Assembly (NCBI RefSeq): GCF_018455725.1
Contig: NZ_JAHCLR010000006.1
Location: forward strand, 1-64,000
DNA from: Mycolicibacter acidiphilus
GTDB taxonomy: Bacteria > Actinomycetota > Actinomycetes > Mycobacteriales > Mycobacteriaceae
Direction: 5' to 3'
Length of the DNA stretch: 64,000 nucleotides
The notes under the pieces are model-generated. The model worked only from the letters and a program-made list of their open reading frames with translations. It made no database searches and was not told the origin of the DNA. Of this stretch, positions 1 through 9,935 are shown piece by piece (the first letter of the stretch is position 1; each line of letters starts with the position of its first letter). The position numbers and the translations under genes are program-made.

Positions 1-716
1 GGCGGTGCGGGTGCGGGTGCCGGCGGTGCCGGGGGAGGCGTCGGAGCGGCTGCCGGGGCCGGCGGTGCCGGAGGTGCGGCGGCCGGGGCCGGCGCTGCCG
101 CCGACGCCGTGCCGATCTTGGCCAGTTCGCCGCCGACCGCCACGGTGGCGTCCTCCGGCGCGGTGATCGAGAGCAGGGTGCCGGCGATCGGCGACGGGAT
201 CTCGGTGTCGACCTTGTCGGTGGAGACCTCCACCAGTGGCTCGTCCTCGGCGACCGAGTCGCCGACCTGCTTCAGCCAGCGCGTGACGGTGCCCTCGGTG
301 ACCGATTCGCCCAGCTCCGGCATCAGCACCGGGGTGCCGCCGCCGGCGGGGGCGGCCGCAGCCGGGGCCGCCGGCTCGGGCGCGGGGGCGGGCGGCGGGG
401 TGGGCGCGGGTGCCGCGGGCTCGGGTGCCGGTGCGGCAGGCGCGGCGGCCGGTGCAGCGGGTGCGGCGGCGGATTCGCCGGCCTCGCCGATCACCGCGAG
501 CTCGCCGCCGACCTCCACCGTGTCGTCCTCCTGGGCGACGATCTTGGTGAGCACGCCGGAGACCGGCGCCGGGATCTCGGTGTCGACCTTGTCGGTGGAA
601 ACCTCCAGCAGTGGCTCGTCGACCTCGACGGTGTCGCCTTCCTGCTTGAGCCAGCGGGTGACGGTTCCCTCGGTGACGCTCTCACCGAGTGCCGGCATCT
701 GAACTGAGAACGCCAT
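1..716 (-). CDS. dlaT: Dihydrolipoamide acyltransferase (E2), 5' part, cut by window edge
   Basis: This is the N-terminal part of the E2 acyltransferase of pyruvate/2-oxoacid dehydrogenase, which in mycobacteria also serves the peroxynitrite reductase complex. Two lipoyl domains are visible: each begins with the pattern [11 protein letters not shown] and carries the lipoylated lysine in STDKVDTE (near residues 43 and 168). They are separated by a long Ala/Pro linker, and a second Ala/Pro linker runs off the window. The catalytic domain is not in view. The start is ATG at 716, preceded on the minus strand by a GAGGAG ribosome site about 10 nt away. The gene lies downstream of pepB on the same strand; ephD, which separates these genes in M. 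tuberculosis, is missing here. The identification is very secure, but only the 5' third is present. Confidence 0.96.
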   Translation of the reverse strand, partial: MAFSVQMPALGESVTEGTVTRWLKQEGDTVEVDEPLLEVSTDKVDTEIPAPVSGVLTKIVAQEDDTVEVGGELAVIGEAGESAAAPAAPAAAPAAPAPEPAAPAPTPPPAPAPEPAAPAAAAPAGGGTPVLMPELGESVTEGTVTRWLKQVGDSVAEDEPLVEVSTDKVDTEIPSPIAGTLLSITAPEDATVAVGGELAKIGTASAAAPAPAAAPPAPPAPAAAPTPPPAPPAPAPAP

Positions 717-966
717 CGCTGTTGACTCCTCGATCGATCGGTGTGCCGCTCTGCCTCGTCCTCTGGCTTACCACAGCGGCGAACACCGGGTGGCGCAGGC
801 GGGCGGACTGTCCCAACCATCCTGTCATTGCGGTGCGGTCGCCGCGCAACCAGGTGGGGCTGTCGGCCCGCCGCGACGCCGGTGCGGCTCGGATCGCGCG
901 CGGCATCCAGCAACACAGCTCAAATGCGCTGTGCTGACCGGTGATTGGCGCCGGAGCCGGCCATTG

Positions 967-1001
967 CTCAGCCCCGGGCGGCGAACCTCAGCCCCGGGCG
1001 G
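967..1001. repeat. 20-bp tandem duplication at the pepB stop codon
   Basis: The 15-bp string CTCAGCCCCGGGCGG occurs at 967-981 and again at 987-1001, a period of 20 bp. The second copy contains the stop codon of pepB, so the end of the gene has been duplicated into the intergenic region. The rest of the 717-987 gap between pepB and dlaT shows only the dlaT ribosome site; I see no further gene in it. Confidence 0.7.
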
Positions 1002-2508
1002 AGATGTCCTCCAGTACGGCGAACATGGTCCGGGTCGGCACCCCGGTGCCGCCCTTGGGGGTGTATCCCCACGGACCGGATGCGTTGTAGGCCGGACCGG
1101 CGACGTCGATATGCGCCCAGGCCACCCCGGCCGCGACGAACTCGCGCAGATAGGTGCCCGCGACCAGCATGCCGGCGAAACGCTGTCCGCTGACGTTCGC
1201 CAGATCGGCCACGGTCGACTTCAGGTCGTCCTTGAGTTCGTCGGGCAGTGGCATCGCCCAGGCGTTCTCGCCGACCGCCTGCGAGATCCCGGCCACCCGA
1301 TCCCGGAACTCGTCGGAGCCCATCACCCCGGGGGTCCGGTTGCCCAGTGCGACGGTCTGCGCGCCGGTCAGCGTCGACGTCTCGATCAGGTAGTCCGGAC
1401 CGTCTTCGCAGGCCCGCACGATCGCGTCGGCCAGGATCAGCCGACCCTCGGCGTCGGTGTTGAGCACCTCCACCGTGATGCCGCCGTACTGGGTGAGCAC
1501 GTCGCCGGGGCGCTGCGCGGTGGCCGACGGCATGTTCTCGGCCATCGGCACCGTGGCGATCACCTCGACCGGCAGCCGCCGCCGCGCGGCCAGCACCACG
1601 GTTGCGATCACCGCAGCCGCCCCGCCCATGTCCGAGGTCATGTGGTGCATGTTGGCGGCCGGTTTGATCGAGATGCCGCCGGTGTCGAACGTGATGCCCT
1701 TGCCGACCAGTGCCACCTTCTTGACCGGCGCCGCCGGCCGGTAGGCCAGCCGCACCAGTCGCGGTGCGCGCGACGAGCCCTGGCCGACGCCGATCACCCC
1801 GCCGTAGCCGGCGGCGGCGAGCGCCTGCTCGTCGAGCACCTCGACATCCAGGCCGGCGGACTCGCCCAGCGCCCGGGCCCGGTCGGCGAACTCGGCCGGA
1901 TACAGATGGCTCGGGGGGGTGTTGACGAAGTCCCGGGCGGTGGCGACCGCGGCCGCCACGTCGGATCCGTGCGCCACCTGCTCGTCGGCGTCGGCGGCGC
2001 TGCTCAGGACCGTGATCGTCGCCAGCGCCGGGTCTTTCGGAGCGGTCTTGGCACTGCGGAAGGCGGTGAAACGGTAGCCGCCGAGGATCAGCCCTTCGAC
2101 GCCGGCGGCGACGACCCCGTCGCCGGGCAGCGCCCCCAGCGCGCTGATCACGCTGCGGGCACCGGTCAGGGACCGGGCCGCGGCGCCGGCGGCGCGACGG
2201 ATCGTCTCGGCCGGCCAGGAGTCACGGGGCTGGCCCAGCCCGACAGTCAGCACGCTGGCCACCGGAAGTTCCGCCACCACCAGCCGGCTCACCTGCTCGG
2301 TGCCGCCCTTGGCGTTCAGTGCGGCCAGGCCGGCCTCGATCTCGGCGACCGCCGCGGCCGGCAGCGCCGGGTCGGTCGCGGCGACCCGCACGCCCGACTC
2401 GTCGTCGGCGGCGACGACCGGGACGATCAGCACGGCCTCGCCGGGATCGGCGGGCAGGGCGGTGACGGCGGTGACGGTGGGGACGGGGAATCCGGGTGCG
2501 GTGCTCAC
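988..2508 (-). CDS. pepB: Leucyl aminopeptidase, M17 family
   Basis: This cytosolic dinuclear metal aminopeptidase removes N-terminal residues from peptides. The C-terminal catalytic domain shows the M17 hallmarks: [11 protein letters not shown] with the metal-binding Lys and Asp, the DMGGAAAV segment, and the signature NTDAEGRL. The N-terminal half is the usual variable M17 domain. I place the start at GTG 2508 (VSTAPGFP), because an AGGGTGA ribosome site lies 6 nt upstream and the first residues align with the remembered M. tuberculosis N-terminus; an in-frame GTG at 2514 is the alternative. The gene is transcribed toward dlaT and sits 11 nt downstream of the cyclase gene. The length of about 506 residues is normal for the family. 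Confidence 0.95.
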   Translation of the reverse strand: MSTAPGFPVPTVTAVTALPADPGEAVLIVPVVAADDESGVRVAATDPALPAAAVAEIEAGLAALNAKGGTEQVSRLVVAELPVASVLTVGLGQPRDSWPAETIRRAAGAAARSLTGARSVISALGALPGDGVVAAGVEGLILGGYRFTAFRSAKTAPKDPALATITVLSSAADADEQVAHGSDVAAAVATARDFVNTPPSHLYPAEFADRARALGESAGLDVEVLDEQALAAAGYGGVIGVGQGSSRAPRLVRLAYRPAAPVKKVALVGKGITFDTGGISIKPAANMHHMTSDMGGAAAVIATVVLAARRRLPVEVIATVPMAENMPSATAQRPGDVLTQYGGITVEVLNTDAEGRLILADAIVRACEDGPDYLIETSTLTGAQTVALGNRTPGVMGSDEFRDRVAGISQAVGENAWAMPLPDELKDDLKSTVADLANVSGQRFAGMLVAGTYLREFVAAGVAWAHIDVAGPAYNASGPWGYTPKGGTGVPTRTMFAVLEDISARG

Positions 2509-2519
2509 AAGCACTCACC

Positions 2520-3608
2520 CTAACGATCGGTGGACAGGTTCAGCTCATATGCGGTGATGGGCGCGTCGAAGCCCTTGAGCGACAACGGATCCAACGGCGT
2601 CACCGGCCAGTCGGGCAGGAGATCGCGGACGTTGTCGGCTACCAGGATCTGTCCGGGCGCGGCGGCGCCGACCAGTCGCGCGGCCAGGTTCACCGGATTG
2701 CCGAAGTAGTCGCCCGCGAGCGGCAGTATCTCGCCATAGCCGAGTCCGGCGCGCACCTGAAGGCCGGCCTCGGCCACCTTCGGATGGGTCACCAGGTCGA
2801 CGGCCGCCTTGGCCAGCAGTTCGGGTGTCGAACTGACCCACATCACGGCGTCGCCGATGAACTTCACCACCCGGCCGCCGTCGGCGTGCACCATGTCGGC
2901 GACGGTCCCGCCGAACTCGGTGAGCAGCGCCGACAGTTCCGGCGGGGTGAGTACCCGGGTCAGCGCGGTGAAACCGGACAGGTCGGCGAAACCCACACCG
3001 CACACGATTCCCGCCGACGGGCTCCCCGCCAGGCCTTCCAGAAAAGTCCTGGTCCCGACCTGGTGATGGCGGTGGACCGCATCGAGCATCGCGCCGATCC
3101 GGGGGATGAAGCCCGCGGCTGCGCGCCAGGCCCGCGCGGTGGTGAGTTCGTCGTCGGTGTGGCCGAGCCACACGTCGGGCTGGGTGTTCCGGATCATGCT
3201 CGACTCCGCCTCGGCCAGCCGGGCCATCGTCGCTCCGAGCACCCGCAGAAAGGCGTCCACGGGTTCGCCGAGGAACGACCGCATCTCGATCCAGGTCGTG
3301 AGCATGTCCACGTCGGCCTGACTCAGTGCGAGTTCGTCGCGATCGGCGATGGTCAGGCCGAGCATGACCCAGGCTCGTGCCACCTCCTCGACCGGGACAC
3401 CGAGTGTCTCCGCGGCGCTGCGCAGACTGTAGATCGGCGGGCCGGACCAGCCCAGGACGTCACCGGCCAGCCCGAACAGCCGCCCGCGGCGCTCGGCCTC
3501 GACCATTTGCTCGGCGGTGAACCCCAGCCCGTCCAGGTACTCGATGAGCCCGGCCCGGGCCGGGGCGTCGGCGACCCCGGCAGCCTGCAGCGCAGCCAAA
3601 TCGATCAC
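2520..3608 (-). CDS. Class III adenylate cyclase (Rv2212-like)
   Basis: This protein makes cAMP from ATP. The C-terminal class III cyclase domain starts near [13 protein letters not shown], where the Asp binds the first metal. It continues through [10 protein letters not shown], whose Asp is the second metal ligand, and ends with the transition-state segment NPVNLAARL (Asn and Arg). The first ~170 residues form the regulatory domain seen in Rv2212. That enzyme is soluble and reported to respond to fatty acids and pH; this is family knowledge and not visible here. The start is GTG 3608. Its 5' end is only 32 nt from the divergent gcvT start, so the two promoters must overlap or be very short. 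No membrane segments are seen. Confidence 0.93.
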   Translation of the reverse strand: MIDLAALQAAGVADAPARAGLIEYLDGLGFTAEQMVEAERRGRLFGLAGDVLGWSGPPIYSLRSAAETLGVPVEEVARAWVMLGLTIADRDELALSQADVDMLTTWIEMRSFLGEPVDAFLRVLGATMARLAEAESSMIRNTQPDVWLGHTDDELTTARAWRAAAGFIPRIGAMLDAVHRHHQVGTRTFLEGLAGSPSAGIVCGVGFADLSGFTALTRVLTPPELSALLTEFGGTVADMVHADGGRVVKFIGDAVMWVSSTPELLAKAAVDLVTHPKVAEAGLQVRAGLGYGEILPLAGDYFGNPVNLAARLVGAAAPGQILVADNVRDLLPDWPVTPLDPLSLKGFDAPITAYELNLSTDR

Positions 3609-3640
3609 CCCACCAAGTGTGCCGACTAAGGTGGCTCGTC

Positions 3641-4747
3641 GTGAGCGAACCGCAACACGGACCCCTGGAAGACCGACACCGCGAACTGGGCGCCAGCTTC
3701 GCCGAGTTCGGCGGCTGGCTGATGCCGGTCTCGTATGCGGGCACAGTCGCCGAACACAACGCGACCCGCAACACCGTCGGCCTGTTCGACGTCAGTCATC
3801 TGGGCAAGGCGACCGTGCGCGGTCCGGGCGCGGCGGCGTTCATCAACTCGTGCCTCACCAACGACCTGACGCGGATCGGTCCCGGCAAGGCGCAGTACAC
3901 GTTGTGCTGCACCGAAACCGGCGGTGTCATAGACGACCTCATCGCCTACTACGTCTCCGACGACGAGATCTTCCTGGTGCCGAACGCGGCCAACACCGCG
4001 GCGGTGGTGGCTGCGCTGCAGGCCGTGGCACCCGCCGGGGTGACGGTCACCGACGAGCACCGGTCACGCGCGGTGCTGGCGGTGCAGGGCCCGCGGGCCG
4101 CCGACGTGATCGCCGGGCTGGGCCTGCCGACCGAGATGGACTACATGGCCTACGTCGACGCCAGCTACGCCGACGTACCGGTGCGCGTCTGCCGTTCCGG
4201 GTACACCGGCGAACACGGCTATGAACTGCTGCCGCTGTGGGATTCGGCCGCGGTGGTGTTCGATGCGCTGGTGACGGTGGTGAAGGCGGCCGGCGGCGAA
4301 CTGGCCGGTCTCGGCGCCCGCGACACGCTGCGCACCGAGATGGGCTACCCGCTGCACGGACACGAACTGGCACTGGACATCTCGCCGTTGCAGGCCGGCT
4401 GCGGCTGGGCGATCGGCTGGAACAAACCGGCGTTCTTCGGCCGTGACGCGCTGCTGGCGGAGAAGGCGGCCGGCCCGGCGCGGCGACTGCGCGGGCTGAA
4501 GGTCACCGGCCGCGGCGTGCTGCGGGCGGATCTGGCGGTCCTCAGTGCTGGTGTCGACGGGGACCGGCAGGTCGGGGTCACCACGTCGGGCACGTTCTCG
4601 CCGACCCTGAACACCGGTATCGCGCTGGCGCTGATCGACAGTGCCGCCGGCGTCGAGGACGGTGCCCGGGTCAGCGTCGACGTGCGCGGCCGGGCGGTCG
4701 AGTGCGAGGTGGTCCGGCCGCCGTTCGTGACAGCAAAAACCCGCTAG
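3641..4747 (+). CDS. gcvT: Glycine cleavage system T protein (aminomethyltransferase)
   Basis: GcvT transfers the methylene group from aminomethyl-lipoyl H protein to tetrahydrofolate in glycine cleavage. The protein opens with the family segment [15 protein letters not shown]. It carries the folate-binding N-terminal domain ([26 protein letters not shown]), the [11 protein letters not shown] motif and the C-terminal barrel ([11 protein letters not shown]). I chose GTG 3641, because AAGGTGG lies 6 nt before it and the product then matches the known mycobacterial N-terminus. The longer reading from 3617 would add eight unconserved residues. The ilvE gene follows after 23 nt. No glycine riboswitch can fit in the 32-nt gap upstream. 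Length is about 368 residues, normal for the family. Confidence 0.96.
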   Translation: MSEPQHGPLEDRHRELGASFAEFGGWLMPVSYAGTVAEHNATRNTVGLFDVSHLGKATVRGPGAAAFINSCLTNDLTRIGPGKAQYTLCCTETGGVIDDLIAYYVSDDEIFLVPNAANTAAVVAALQAVAPAGVTVTDEHRSRAVLAVQGPRAADVIAGLGLPTEMDYMAYVDASYADVPVRVCRSGYTGEHGYELLPLWDSAAVVFDALVTVVKAAGGELAGLGARDTLRTEMGYPLHGHELALDISPLQAGCGWAIGWNKPAFFGRDALLAEKAAGPARRLRGLKVTGRGVLRADLAVLSAGVDGDRQVGVTTSGTFSPTLNTGIALALIDSAAGVEDGARVSVDVRGRAVECEVVRPPFVTAKTR

Positions 4748-4758
4748 CGCGGCGGATA

Positions 4759-4764
4759 TACAAT
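4759..4764 (+). promoter_or_regulatory. -10 box of a leaderless ilvE transcript
   Basis: TACAAT lies exactly 6 nt before the ATG at 4771, so transcription would start on the A of the start codon. No ribosome site precedes the gene. This is the arrangement typical of leaderless mycobacterial mRNAs, and it lets ilvE be expressed separately from gcvT. Confidence 0.7.
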
Positions 4765-4770
4765 CGCTGC

Positions 4771-5877
4771 ATGAAAAGCGGCCTCCCTGAGTTCTCCGTG
4801 TCGGTCACCGCTAATCCGACCGCGAACGAGGTGCGCAAATCCATTCTGGCGGAACCGGGTTTCGGCAAGTTCCACACCGACCACATGGTCTCCATCGACT
4901 ACACCGTCGCCGCCGGCTGGCACAACGCTCGGGTCATCCCGTACGGGCCGATCGAACTCGACCCGTCGGCGATCGTGCTGCACTACGCGCAGGAGGTGTT
5001 CGAGGGGCTGAAGGCCTACCGCTGGACCGACGGCTCGATCGTGTCGTTCCGGCCGGAGGCCAACGCCGCCCGGCTGCGCGCGTCGTCGCGGCGGCTGGCG
5101 ATCCCGGAGCTGCCCGACGAACTGTTCATCGAATCGCTGCGCCAGCTGATCGCCGTCGACAGCGCCTGGGTGCCGCCGGCCGGCGGTGAGGAGTCGCTGT
5201 ACCTGCGGCCGTTCGTCTTCGCCACCGAGCCGGGTCTGGGGGTGCGGCCGGCCAACGAGTACCGCTACCTCGTGATGGGTTCACCGGCCGGTGCGTACTT
5301 CAAGGGCGGCGTCAAACCGGTCAGCGTCTGGCTGTCGACGGAGTACGTGCGGGCCTGCCCCGGCGGCACCGGCGCCGCGAAGTTCGGCGGCAACTACGCC
5401 GCTTCGCTGATCGCCCAGGCGCAGGCGGCCGACAACGGCTGCGACCAGGTGGTGTGGCTGGACGCCGCCGAACGCCGCTACGTCGAGGAGATGGGCGGGA
5501 TGAACCTGTTCTTCGTCTTCGGCAGCGGCGGATCGGCCCGGCTGGTCACCCCGGAGCTGTCCGGGTCCCTGCTGCCGGGCATCACCCGGGATTCGTTGCT
5601 GCAGTTGGCAACCGACGCCGGATTCGCGGTCGAGGAACGCAAGATCGACATCACCGAATGGCAGAAGAAGGCGGCGGCCGGCGAGATCACCGAGGTGTTC
5701 GCCTGCGGCACCGCCGCCGTCATCACCCCGGTGTCGCGGATCAAATCCGCCGACGGGGAGTTCACCATCGCCGACGGTCAGCCCGGCGAGGTGACGATGG
5801 CATTGCGCGACACGCTCACCGGCATTCAGCGGGGCACGTTCGCCGACACGCACGGCTGGATGGCCCGGCTGGACTGA
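4771..5877 (+). CDS. ilvE: Branched-chain amino acid aminotransferase
   Basis: This PLP-dependent class IV transaminase catalyses the last step of leucine, isoleucine and valine synthesis and can also recycle methionine. The protein has 368 residues. The PLP lysine is K204 in [10 protein letters not shown], and the downstream segments [10 protein letters not shown] and [11 protein letters not shown] contact the cofactor phosphate and the substrate carboxylate. The start is ATG 4771, set by the -10 box six nt upstream and by the conserved N-terminus. A reading from 4702 would overlap gcvT and is rejected. The gene converges on the small basic-protein gene 11 nt away; a short inverted repeat covers both stop codons. 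Confidence 0.97.
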   Translation: MKSGLPEFSVSVTANPTANEVRKSILAEPGFGKFHTDHMVSIDYTVAAGWHNARVIPYGPIELDPSAIVLHYAQEVFEGLKAYRWTDGSIVSFRPEANAARLRASSRRLAIPELPDELFIESLRQLIAVDSAWVPPAGGEESLYLRPFVFATEPGLGVRPANEYRYLVMGSPAGAYFKGGVKPVSVWLSTEYVRACPGGTGAAKFGGNYAASLIAQAQAADNGCDQVVWLDAAERRYVEEMGGMNLFFVFGSGGSARLVTPELSGSLLPGITRDSLLQLATDAGFAVEERKIDITEWQKKAAAGEITEVFACGTAAVITPVSRIKSADGEFTIADGQPGEVTMALRDTLTGIQRGTFADTHGWMARLD

Positions 5878-5892
5878 TCCCGATCGGATCAG
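5874..5892. terminator. Short hairpin between convergent ilvE and small-protein gene
   Basis: CTGATCC at 5874-5880 pairs with GGATCAG at 5886-5892 across a 5-nt loop. The palindrome covers the stop codons of both convergent genes. The stem has only 7 bp and there is no U-tract, so terminator function is uncertain. Confidence 0.35.
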
Positions 5893-6056
5893 CGGACGGC
5901 GGACCCGTACCGGTACTCGTCGGGTACGGCCAGGTCGGTCGGATCGTCGTAGACGTCGGCGGGTGGGTCGTCCCATCGTGACCAGGTGTCGGTGACACCG
6001 ATCAGCGCTTTGCGCGACTCCCTGCTGCGTTTGCTGTACCTGTGGTGACGTGCCAT
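5889..6056 (-). CDS. Small basic protein of unknown function (55 aa)
   Basis: I do not recognise this protein. It begins MARHHRYSKRSRESRK, a strongly basic N-terminal third, and ends in an acidic, aromatic part with PPADVYDDPTD and DEYRY. The start ATG 6056 has a GGGAGGG ribosome site 8 nt upstream; an upstream in-frame start at 6110 lacks such support. A TANNNT box (TAGCGT, minus strand, 6122-6127) could serve as its promoter. It occupies the place where M. tuberculosis has the membrane protein Rv2209. The charge pattern suggests a nucleic-acid-binding or ribosome-associated small protein, but that is only inference. Nothing else is seen in 6057-6170. Confidence 0.6.
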   Translation of the reverse strand: MARHHRYSKRSRESRKALIGVTDTWSRWDDPPADVYDDPTDLAVPDEYRYGSAVR

Positions 6057-6170
6057 TGAGCAGTCCCTCCCCGGTGCTGTTCCCAACCCCCAGGCGTTAT
6101 TCAACCCCATTGCGGTACGGCACGCTACTAATGTGGAGAATTGTGTGCATTTTGTCGGTTCGACGGTCTG

Positions 6171-6905
6171 CTACTGGGCGCACGCCACCAGCAGCACGGC
6201 CGTCACCGCCGTCGCCCATTCGATCGCCGCACCCAGCACGTCGCCGTTGATGCCGCCGAACCGCCGGACGCAGTGCCGGACCAGTGCGGCGGTGCCCGCC
6301 AGTCCCGCCAGCACGCACACCGGCCCCTGCCACGGCAGCGGCGCCGCCCACGCCGCACCGCCCGCCAGCACCGCCACCCAGACGGCCACCACCGGGATCG
6401 GCTGCGTGCCGGCGACGGTGATCCCGAGGCTGCTGCCCGCCGCCGCCGGAACGCCGCGCCGGCAGGCCAGCACCGCCGCCACCCGGCCGGCGCAAACCGC
6501 GGTCACGATCGCCGCCGGCGACAGCGCGCTGAACGCCAGCGCCTGCAGGCCGATCACCAGCACCACCGCGACCACCCCGAACGGCCCGGTCGACCCGTCG
6601 CGCATCACCTGCAGCGCCTGCGGGGCCGGCCGGTAGCAGCCGAGGCCGTCCGCGGTGTCGGCCACCCCGTCGATGTGCAGGCCGCGGGTCGCCGCCAGCA
6701 GGGCCGCCACCGTCAGCAGGCCGATCAGCGGATTCGTCGGCCCGAACGCCTGCGCACCGGCCCACGCCACACCCGCGGCGAGCGCACCGAGTGCGGCCCC
6801 GACCACCGGCAGCGCCGTCATCGCGCCGCGCCCCGGTGGGCGGTCGCCGAGCGGCATCGGCAGCGCCGTGCCCAGCGCCACCGCCGCGCTCAGCGAGCGG
6901 ATCAC
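6171..6905 (-). CDS. cobS: Cobalamin synthase (adenosylcobinamide-GDP ribazoletransferase)
   Basis: CobS joins adenosylcobinamide-GDP to alpha-ribazole at the membrane, the last assembly step of vitamin B12. The product is a 244-residue integral membrane protein with several hydrophobic helices. The conserved cytoplasmic motif [15 protein letters not shown], whose acidic residues bind metal, lies about one third along, followed by [12 protein letters not shown]. The start is GTG 6905, which overlaps the cobT stop by 4 nt (GTGA); the long upstream reading to 7247 is a shadow of cobT. It is the last gene of the DUF3043-cobT-cobS operon. No B12 riboswitch is seen in the operon. Confidence 0.94.
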   Translation of the reverse strand: MIRSLSAAVALGTALPMPLGDRPPGRGAMTALPVVGAALGALAAGVAWAGAQAFGPTNPLIGLLTVAALLAATRGLHIDGVADTADGLGCYRPAPQALQVMRDGSTGPFGVVAVVLVIGLQALAFSALSPAAIVTAVCAGRVAAVLACRRGVPAAAGSSLGITVAGTQPIPVVAVWVAVLAGGAAWAAPLPWQGPVCVLAGLAGTAALVRHCVRRFGGINGDVLGAAIEWATAVTAVLLVACAQ

Positions 6906-7945
6906 GGGTGCGGTCCGGTGATGCCGGCTTCGTCGAACGTCGACATCGACGACAGCGTGGCGACCGCCGCGCGCAGGATCGGCAGCGCCGCCGCGGCTCC
7001 GGTGCCCTCGCCGAGGCGCATCCGAAGATCCAGGATCGGTTCCAGGCCCAGCGCGGTGCAGGCCAGGGCGTGCGCCGGTTCCACCGACCGGTGTCCGGCC
7101 CGCCACCACAGTCGCGCGCCGGGAGCGAGCCGTTCGGCGACCAGGGCCGCCGCCGTCGTCGCCAGGCCGTCGAGCAGCACCGGGGTCCGCCGGATCGCCG
7201 CCTGGGCGCAGAACCCGGCCAGCGCCGCCAGGTCGGCTCCGCCGCAACAGCGCAGCAGGCCGAGGGGATCCGCGCGTTCCGGCCGCGCGCGGAACAGCGC
7301 ATTGCGCACCGCGGCAGTCTTGCGGGCCCAGCCGGCGTCGTCGATCCCGGTGCCGTAACCGACCGCGTCGACCGGCTCCGTCCCGGTCAGGGCGGCGATC
7401 AAAGCCGTTGCGGGGGTGGAGTTCCCGATCCCCATGTCGCCCGGTATCAGCAGGTCGGCGCCGGCGTCCACCTCGTCGTCGGCGATCCGGCGGCCCGCGT
7501 CGACCGCGGCGACCACCTGATCGGCGGTCAGGGCGTCCTCGACGCTGATGTCACCGCTGCCGCGTCGGACCCGATACCGGCTGATGTCGTCGGACAGCGG
7601 GTCGGCGTCGAGCGCCATGTCGATCACCCGCACCCCGGCGCCGCCGGCCGCGGCGAGCGCGTTGATGGCAGCCCCGCCGCGGTCGATGTTGGCGACCATC
7701 TGCGCGGTCACCTCCGCGGGGTAGGCGGAGACGCCGGCCCGGGTGACGCCGTGGTCCCCGGCGAACACCACCACTCGGGCGCGCTCGAATTGCGTTGCCG
7801 GACACCGCCCCTGGCATGCGGAGAGCCAGATCGACAGTTCCTCCAGGCGACCCAGGGAACCGAGCGGTTTGGTGAGCGCGTCCTGACGAGCACGGGCGGC
7901 GTCGGCCGCGTCGGCGTCCGGCGGGAGCACCGCGGCGAAATCCAT
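6902..7945 (-). CDS. cobT: Nicotinate-nucleotide-dimethylbenzimidazole phosphoribosyltransferase
   Basis: CobT makes alpha-ribazole phosphate from nicotinate mononucleotide and dimethylbenzimidazole for the lower ligand of cobalamin. Family motifs are visible: [15 protein letters not shown] near the start, [17 protein letters not shown], the phosphate-binding [14 protein letters not shown], and the C-terminal [14 protein letters not shown] containing the catalytic Glu. The start is ATG 7945, 21 nt after the stop of the DUF3043 gene on the same strand. The stop overlaps cobS by 4 nt, so the two final B12 enzymes are translationally coupled. The length of 347 residues is normal. Confidence 0.95.
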   Translation of the reverse strand: MDFAAVLPPDADAADAARARQDALTKPLGSLGRLEELSIWLSACQGRCPATQFERARVVVFAGDHGVTRAGVSAYPAEVTAQMVANIDRGGAAINALAAAGGAGVRVIDMALDADPLSDDISRYRVRRGSGDISVEDALTADQVVAAVDAGRRIADDEVDAGADLLIPGDMGIGNSTPATALIAALTGTEPVDAVGYGTGIDDAGWARKTAAVRNALFRARPERADPLGLLRCCGGADLAALAGFCAQAAIRRTPVLLDGLATTAAALVAERLAPGARLWWRAGHRSVEPAHALACTALGLEPILDLRMRLGEGTGAAAALPILRAAVATLSSMSTFDEAGITGPHP

Positions 7946-7966
7946 GGCGATCGGCCCGAGGGGAGC

Positions 7967-8635
7967 TCAGTCGAGCTTGTCGCCGCGCTGCACCTGCGGG
8001 CGCGGGGTCCGCATCCGGCGCACCGTCGACGCCCGCTGCGCCCCGTACAGCCCCAGCCGCAGCCGGCTCTCGGTGTTATTCGGGAACTTGGCGTCGACCA
8101 GTCGGCCGATCTTGCGGGTCAGCACCACGGCGTCGACCGCCATCAGCACCATCAGCAGCATCATCGCCGGGGTGATGTAGAACTGCAGCCGCGGGTCGGC
8201 CATCGCCACGAACACCACCGCCAGCGCCGTCGGCATGAACAGGCCCAGCAGGTTGCGCCGGGTGTCGACGACGTCGCGGATGTACCGCCGGACCGGTCCC
8301 CGGTCGCGTTCCAGCAGCGCCGTCTCGTCACCGGCGAGCATCCGCTGGTGATGATCGGATCGGCGCTCGCGAAGCTGTTCCTTCTTGCGCCGCCGTTCTT
8401 CCTTGCTCAGCTTCGGACCGGCCAGCGCCTTGCGCCGGGCGCGGGCCTCGGCGGAGGTCATCGGCGCCGGTGCCACCGGACCGCGCCGTTTCGCGTCACG
8501 CTTCGGGGTGGGCCGCCCCTTGGGGGCGGTGCCGCCGGGCGCGGCTGCGGCGTCGAGTTCGGCGCCGGCGGTGCTGACGAGGTCGACGGCGCCGCCGCTG
8601 CGCTCGGCGTCTCTCTTACGACCAGGCAACTTCAC
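7967..8635 (-). CDS. DUF3043 membrane protein (Rv2206-like)
   Basis: This protein of unknown function has 222 residues. Residues 1-100 are soluble, very basic and rich in Lys/Arg (for example [17 protein letters not shown]). Then come two close hydrophobic segments ([17 protein letters not shown] and a second beginning [14 protein letters not shown]), and a short basic tail. The layout fits the actinobacterial DUF3043 family. It is the first gene of a minus-strand operon with cobT and cobS, but no link to cobalamin synthesis is known. The start is GTG 8635. The gene lies 61 nt from the divergent glycerate kinase gene. The orthologue assignment is good; the function is unknown. Confidence 0.8.
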   Translation of the reverse strand: MKLPGRKRDAERSGGAVDLVSTAGAELDAAAAPGGTAPKGRPTPKRDAKRRGPVAPAPMTSAEARARRKALAGPKLSKEERRRKKEQLRERRSDHHQRMLAGDETALLERDRGPVRRYIRDVVDTRRNLLGLFMPTALAVVFVAMADPRLQFYITPAMMLLMVLMAVDAVVLTRKIGRLVDAKFPNNTESRLRLGLYGAQRASTVRRMRTPRPQVQRGDKLD

Positions 8636-8684
8636 GCCCGCCAGATTACTTGCCCGGCCGACCGCGCCGTCCGCATGGCTCTTA

Positions 8685-8690
8685 TACCCT
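8685..8690 (+). promoter_or_regulatory. -10 box of a leaderless transcript (glycerate kinase gene)
   Basis: TACCCT lies exactly 6 nt before ATG 8697, so the mRNA would begin at the start codon. There is no ribosome site upstream. Confidence 0.6.
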
Positions 8691-8696
8691 GCCGGT

Positions 8697-9824
8697 ATGG
8701 GTGGCGTGGGTGCGTCTGCCGACCCGAGGGCGACCGTGCTCCGGGTGTTGATCGCGCCGGATTGTTACGGGGAGAGCCTGACCGCGGTGCAGGCGGCCGG
8801 GGCCATCGCCACCGGCTGGCACCGCAGCCGGCCCCGCGACCGGCTGACGATCGCGCCGCAGTCCGACGGCGGGCCGGGGTTCGTCGCGGTGCTGGCCGCC
8901 CGGCTGGGGGAGGTGCGCCGACTCGGTGTCTGCGGCCCGCTAGGCGAGCCGGCGGACGCCGAGTGGGTGTTCGACGCCGACTCGAAGACCGCCTACCTGG
9001 AATGCGCTCAGGCCTGCGGCCTCGCGCTGCTGGGCGAACCGCCGTCGCCGCGGACCGCGCTCGCGGCCAACAGCGGGGGAGTCGGGCAGCTCATCGACGC
9101 GGCACTGCGAGCCGGGGCGGAGCGGATCGTGGTCGGCCTCGGCGGGAGCGCCTGCACCGATGGCGGCCGCGCCATGACCGACCAGCTGGGCGGCCTGGCG
9201 GCCGGGCGGGCGCGGCTGGCGGGCATCGAGTTGATCGCCGCCTGTGACGTCGAATACCCGCTGCTCGGTCCGTGGGGCACGGCCCGGGTGTTCGGACCGC
9301 AGAAAGGCGCGGACGCCGCCACCGTGGCGGTGCTCGAATCGCGCCTGGCCGCCTGGGCGACGGAACTGGACGCCGTCGCCGGCCGGGCGGTCAGTGCGGC
9401 GGCCGGCGCCGGGGCGGCCGGCGGCATCGGCGCGGCGTTGCTGGCGCTGGGCGGCACCGCGGAGTCCGGCGCGGAGATCGTGGCCCGCCACACCGGGCTG
9501 GCGGCGGACCTCGGCGCGGCCGACCTGCTGGTCACCGGGGAGGGCCGCTTCGACGAGCAGTCACTGCACGGCAAGGTGGTCGGTTCGCTGGCCGACGCCG
9601 CGCGGGCCCGGCAGTTGCCGGTGCTGGTGCTGGCCGGCCAGATCTGCCTGGACGAACCGGCGCTGCGCGCGGCGGGCGTCTTCGCCGCCCGGGCGATCGC
9701 CGACCATGCCGGCTCGGTGCGGTTCGCGCTGGTCGATGCGGCGAACCAGCTGATCGGCCTGACGTCGGCGACCGCCGCACAGATCGGTCGTCCGCCGCCC
9801 GAGACCGAGCAGAAACCGCAGTAG
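8697..9824 (+). CDS. Glycerate kinase-family protein (Rv2205c-like)
   Basis: The fold is that of GarK/GlxK glycerate 2-kinases: [30 protein letters not shown] is split over the usual helices, [10 protein letters not shown] and FGPQKGA follow, then [10 protein letters not shown], and finally [13 protein letters not shown]. The substrate would be glycerate and ATP. Two family motifs differ, however. The usual PDSYKES reads PDCYGES, so the lysine is lost, and DGGEGT reads DGGPGF. The exact substrate may therefore have shifted. The start ATG 8697 follows from the leaderless -10 box; the open frame reaches back to 8385 inside the DUF3043 gene but has no other signal. The length of 375 residues is usual. 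Confidence 0.82.
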   Translation: MGGVGASADPRATVLRVLIAPDCYGESLTAVQAAGAIATGWHRSRPRDRLTIAPQSDGGPGFVAVLAARLGEVRRLGVCGPLGEPADAEWVFDADSKTAYLECAQACGLALLGEPPSPRTALAANSGGVGQLIDAALRAGAERIVVGLGGSACTDGGRAMTDQLGGLAAGRARLAGIELIAACDVEYPLLGPWGTARVFGPQKGADAATVAVLESRLAAWATELDAVAGRAVSAAAGAGAAGGIGAALLALGGTAESGAEIVARHTGLAADLGAADLLVTGEGRFDEQSLHGKVVGSLADAARARQLPVLVLAGQICLDEPALRAAGVFAARAIADHAGSVRFALVDAANQLIGLTSATAAQIGRPPPETEQKPQ

Positions 9825-9935
9825 AGGCGGTGCTGCCCGATAGCCCCGCAGGGTATCGTTGGACCGGTGGGTTTCCGGTGCCCGTGGAACCTCGACGCCG
9901 ACCCGCCACACGATCAATCTCACTAGGGAGACGCA

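Noticed and set aside
790-2523. A 577-codon plus-strand frame antisense to pepB
   Set aside because: It is a GC-rich shadow, dominated by Arg, Gly, His and Gln codons, opposite the well-supported pepB.
3609-3640. Glycine riboswitch before gcvT
   Set aside because: The gap to the divergent cyclase gene is only 32 nt, too short for the element.
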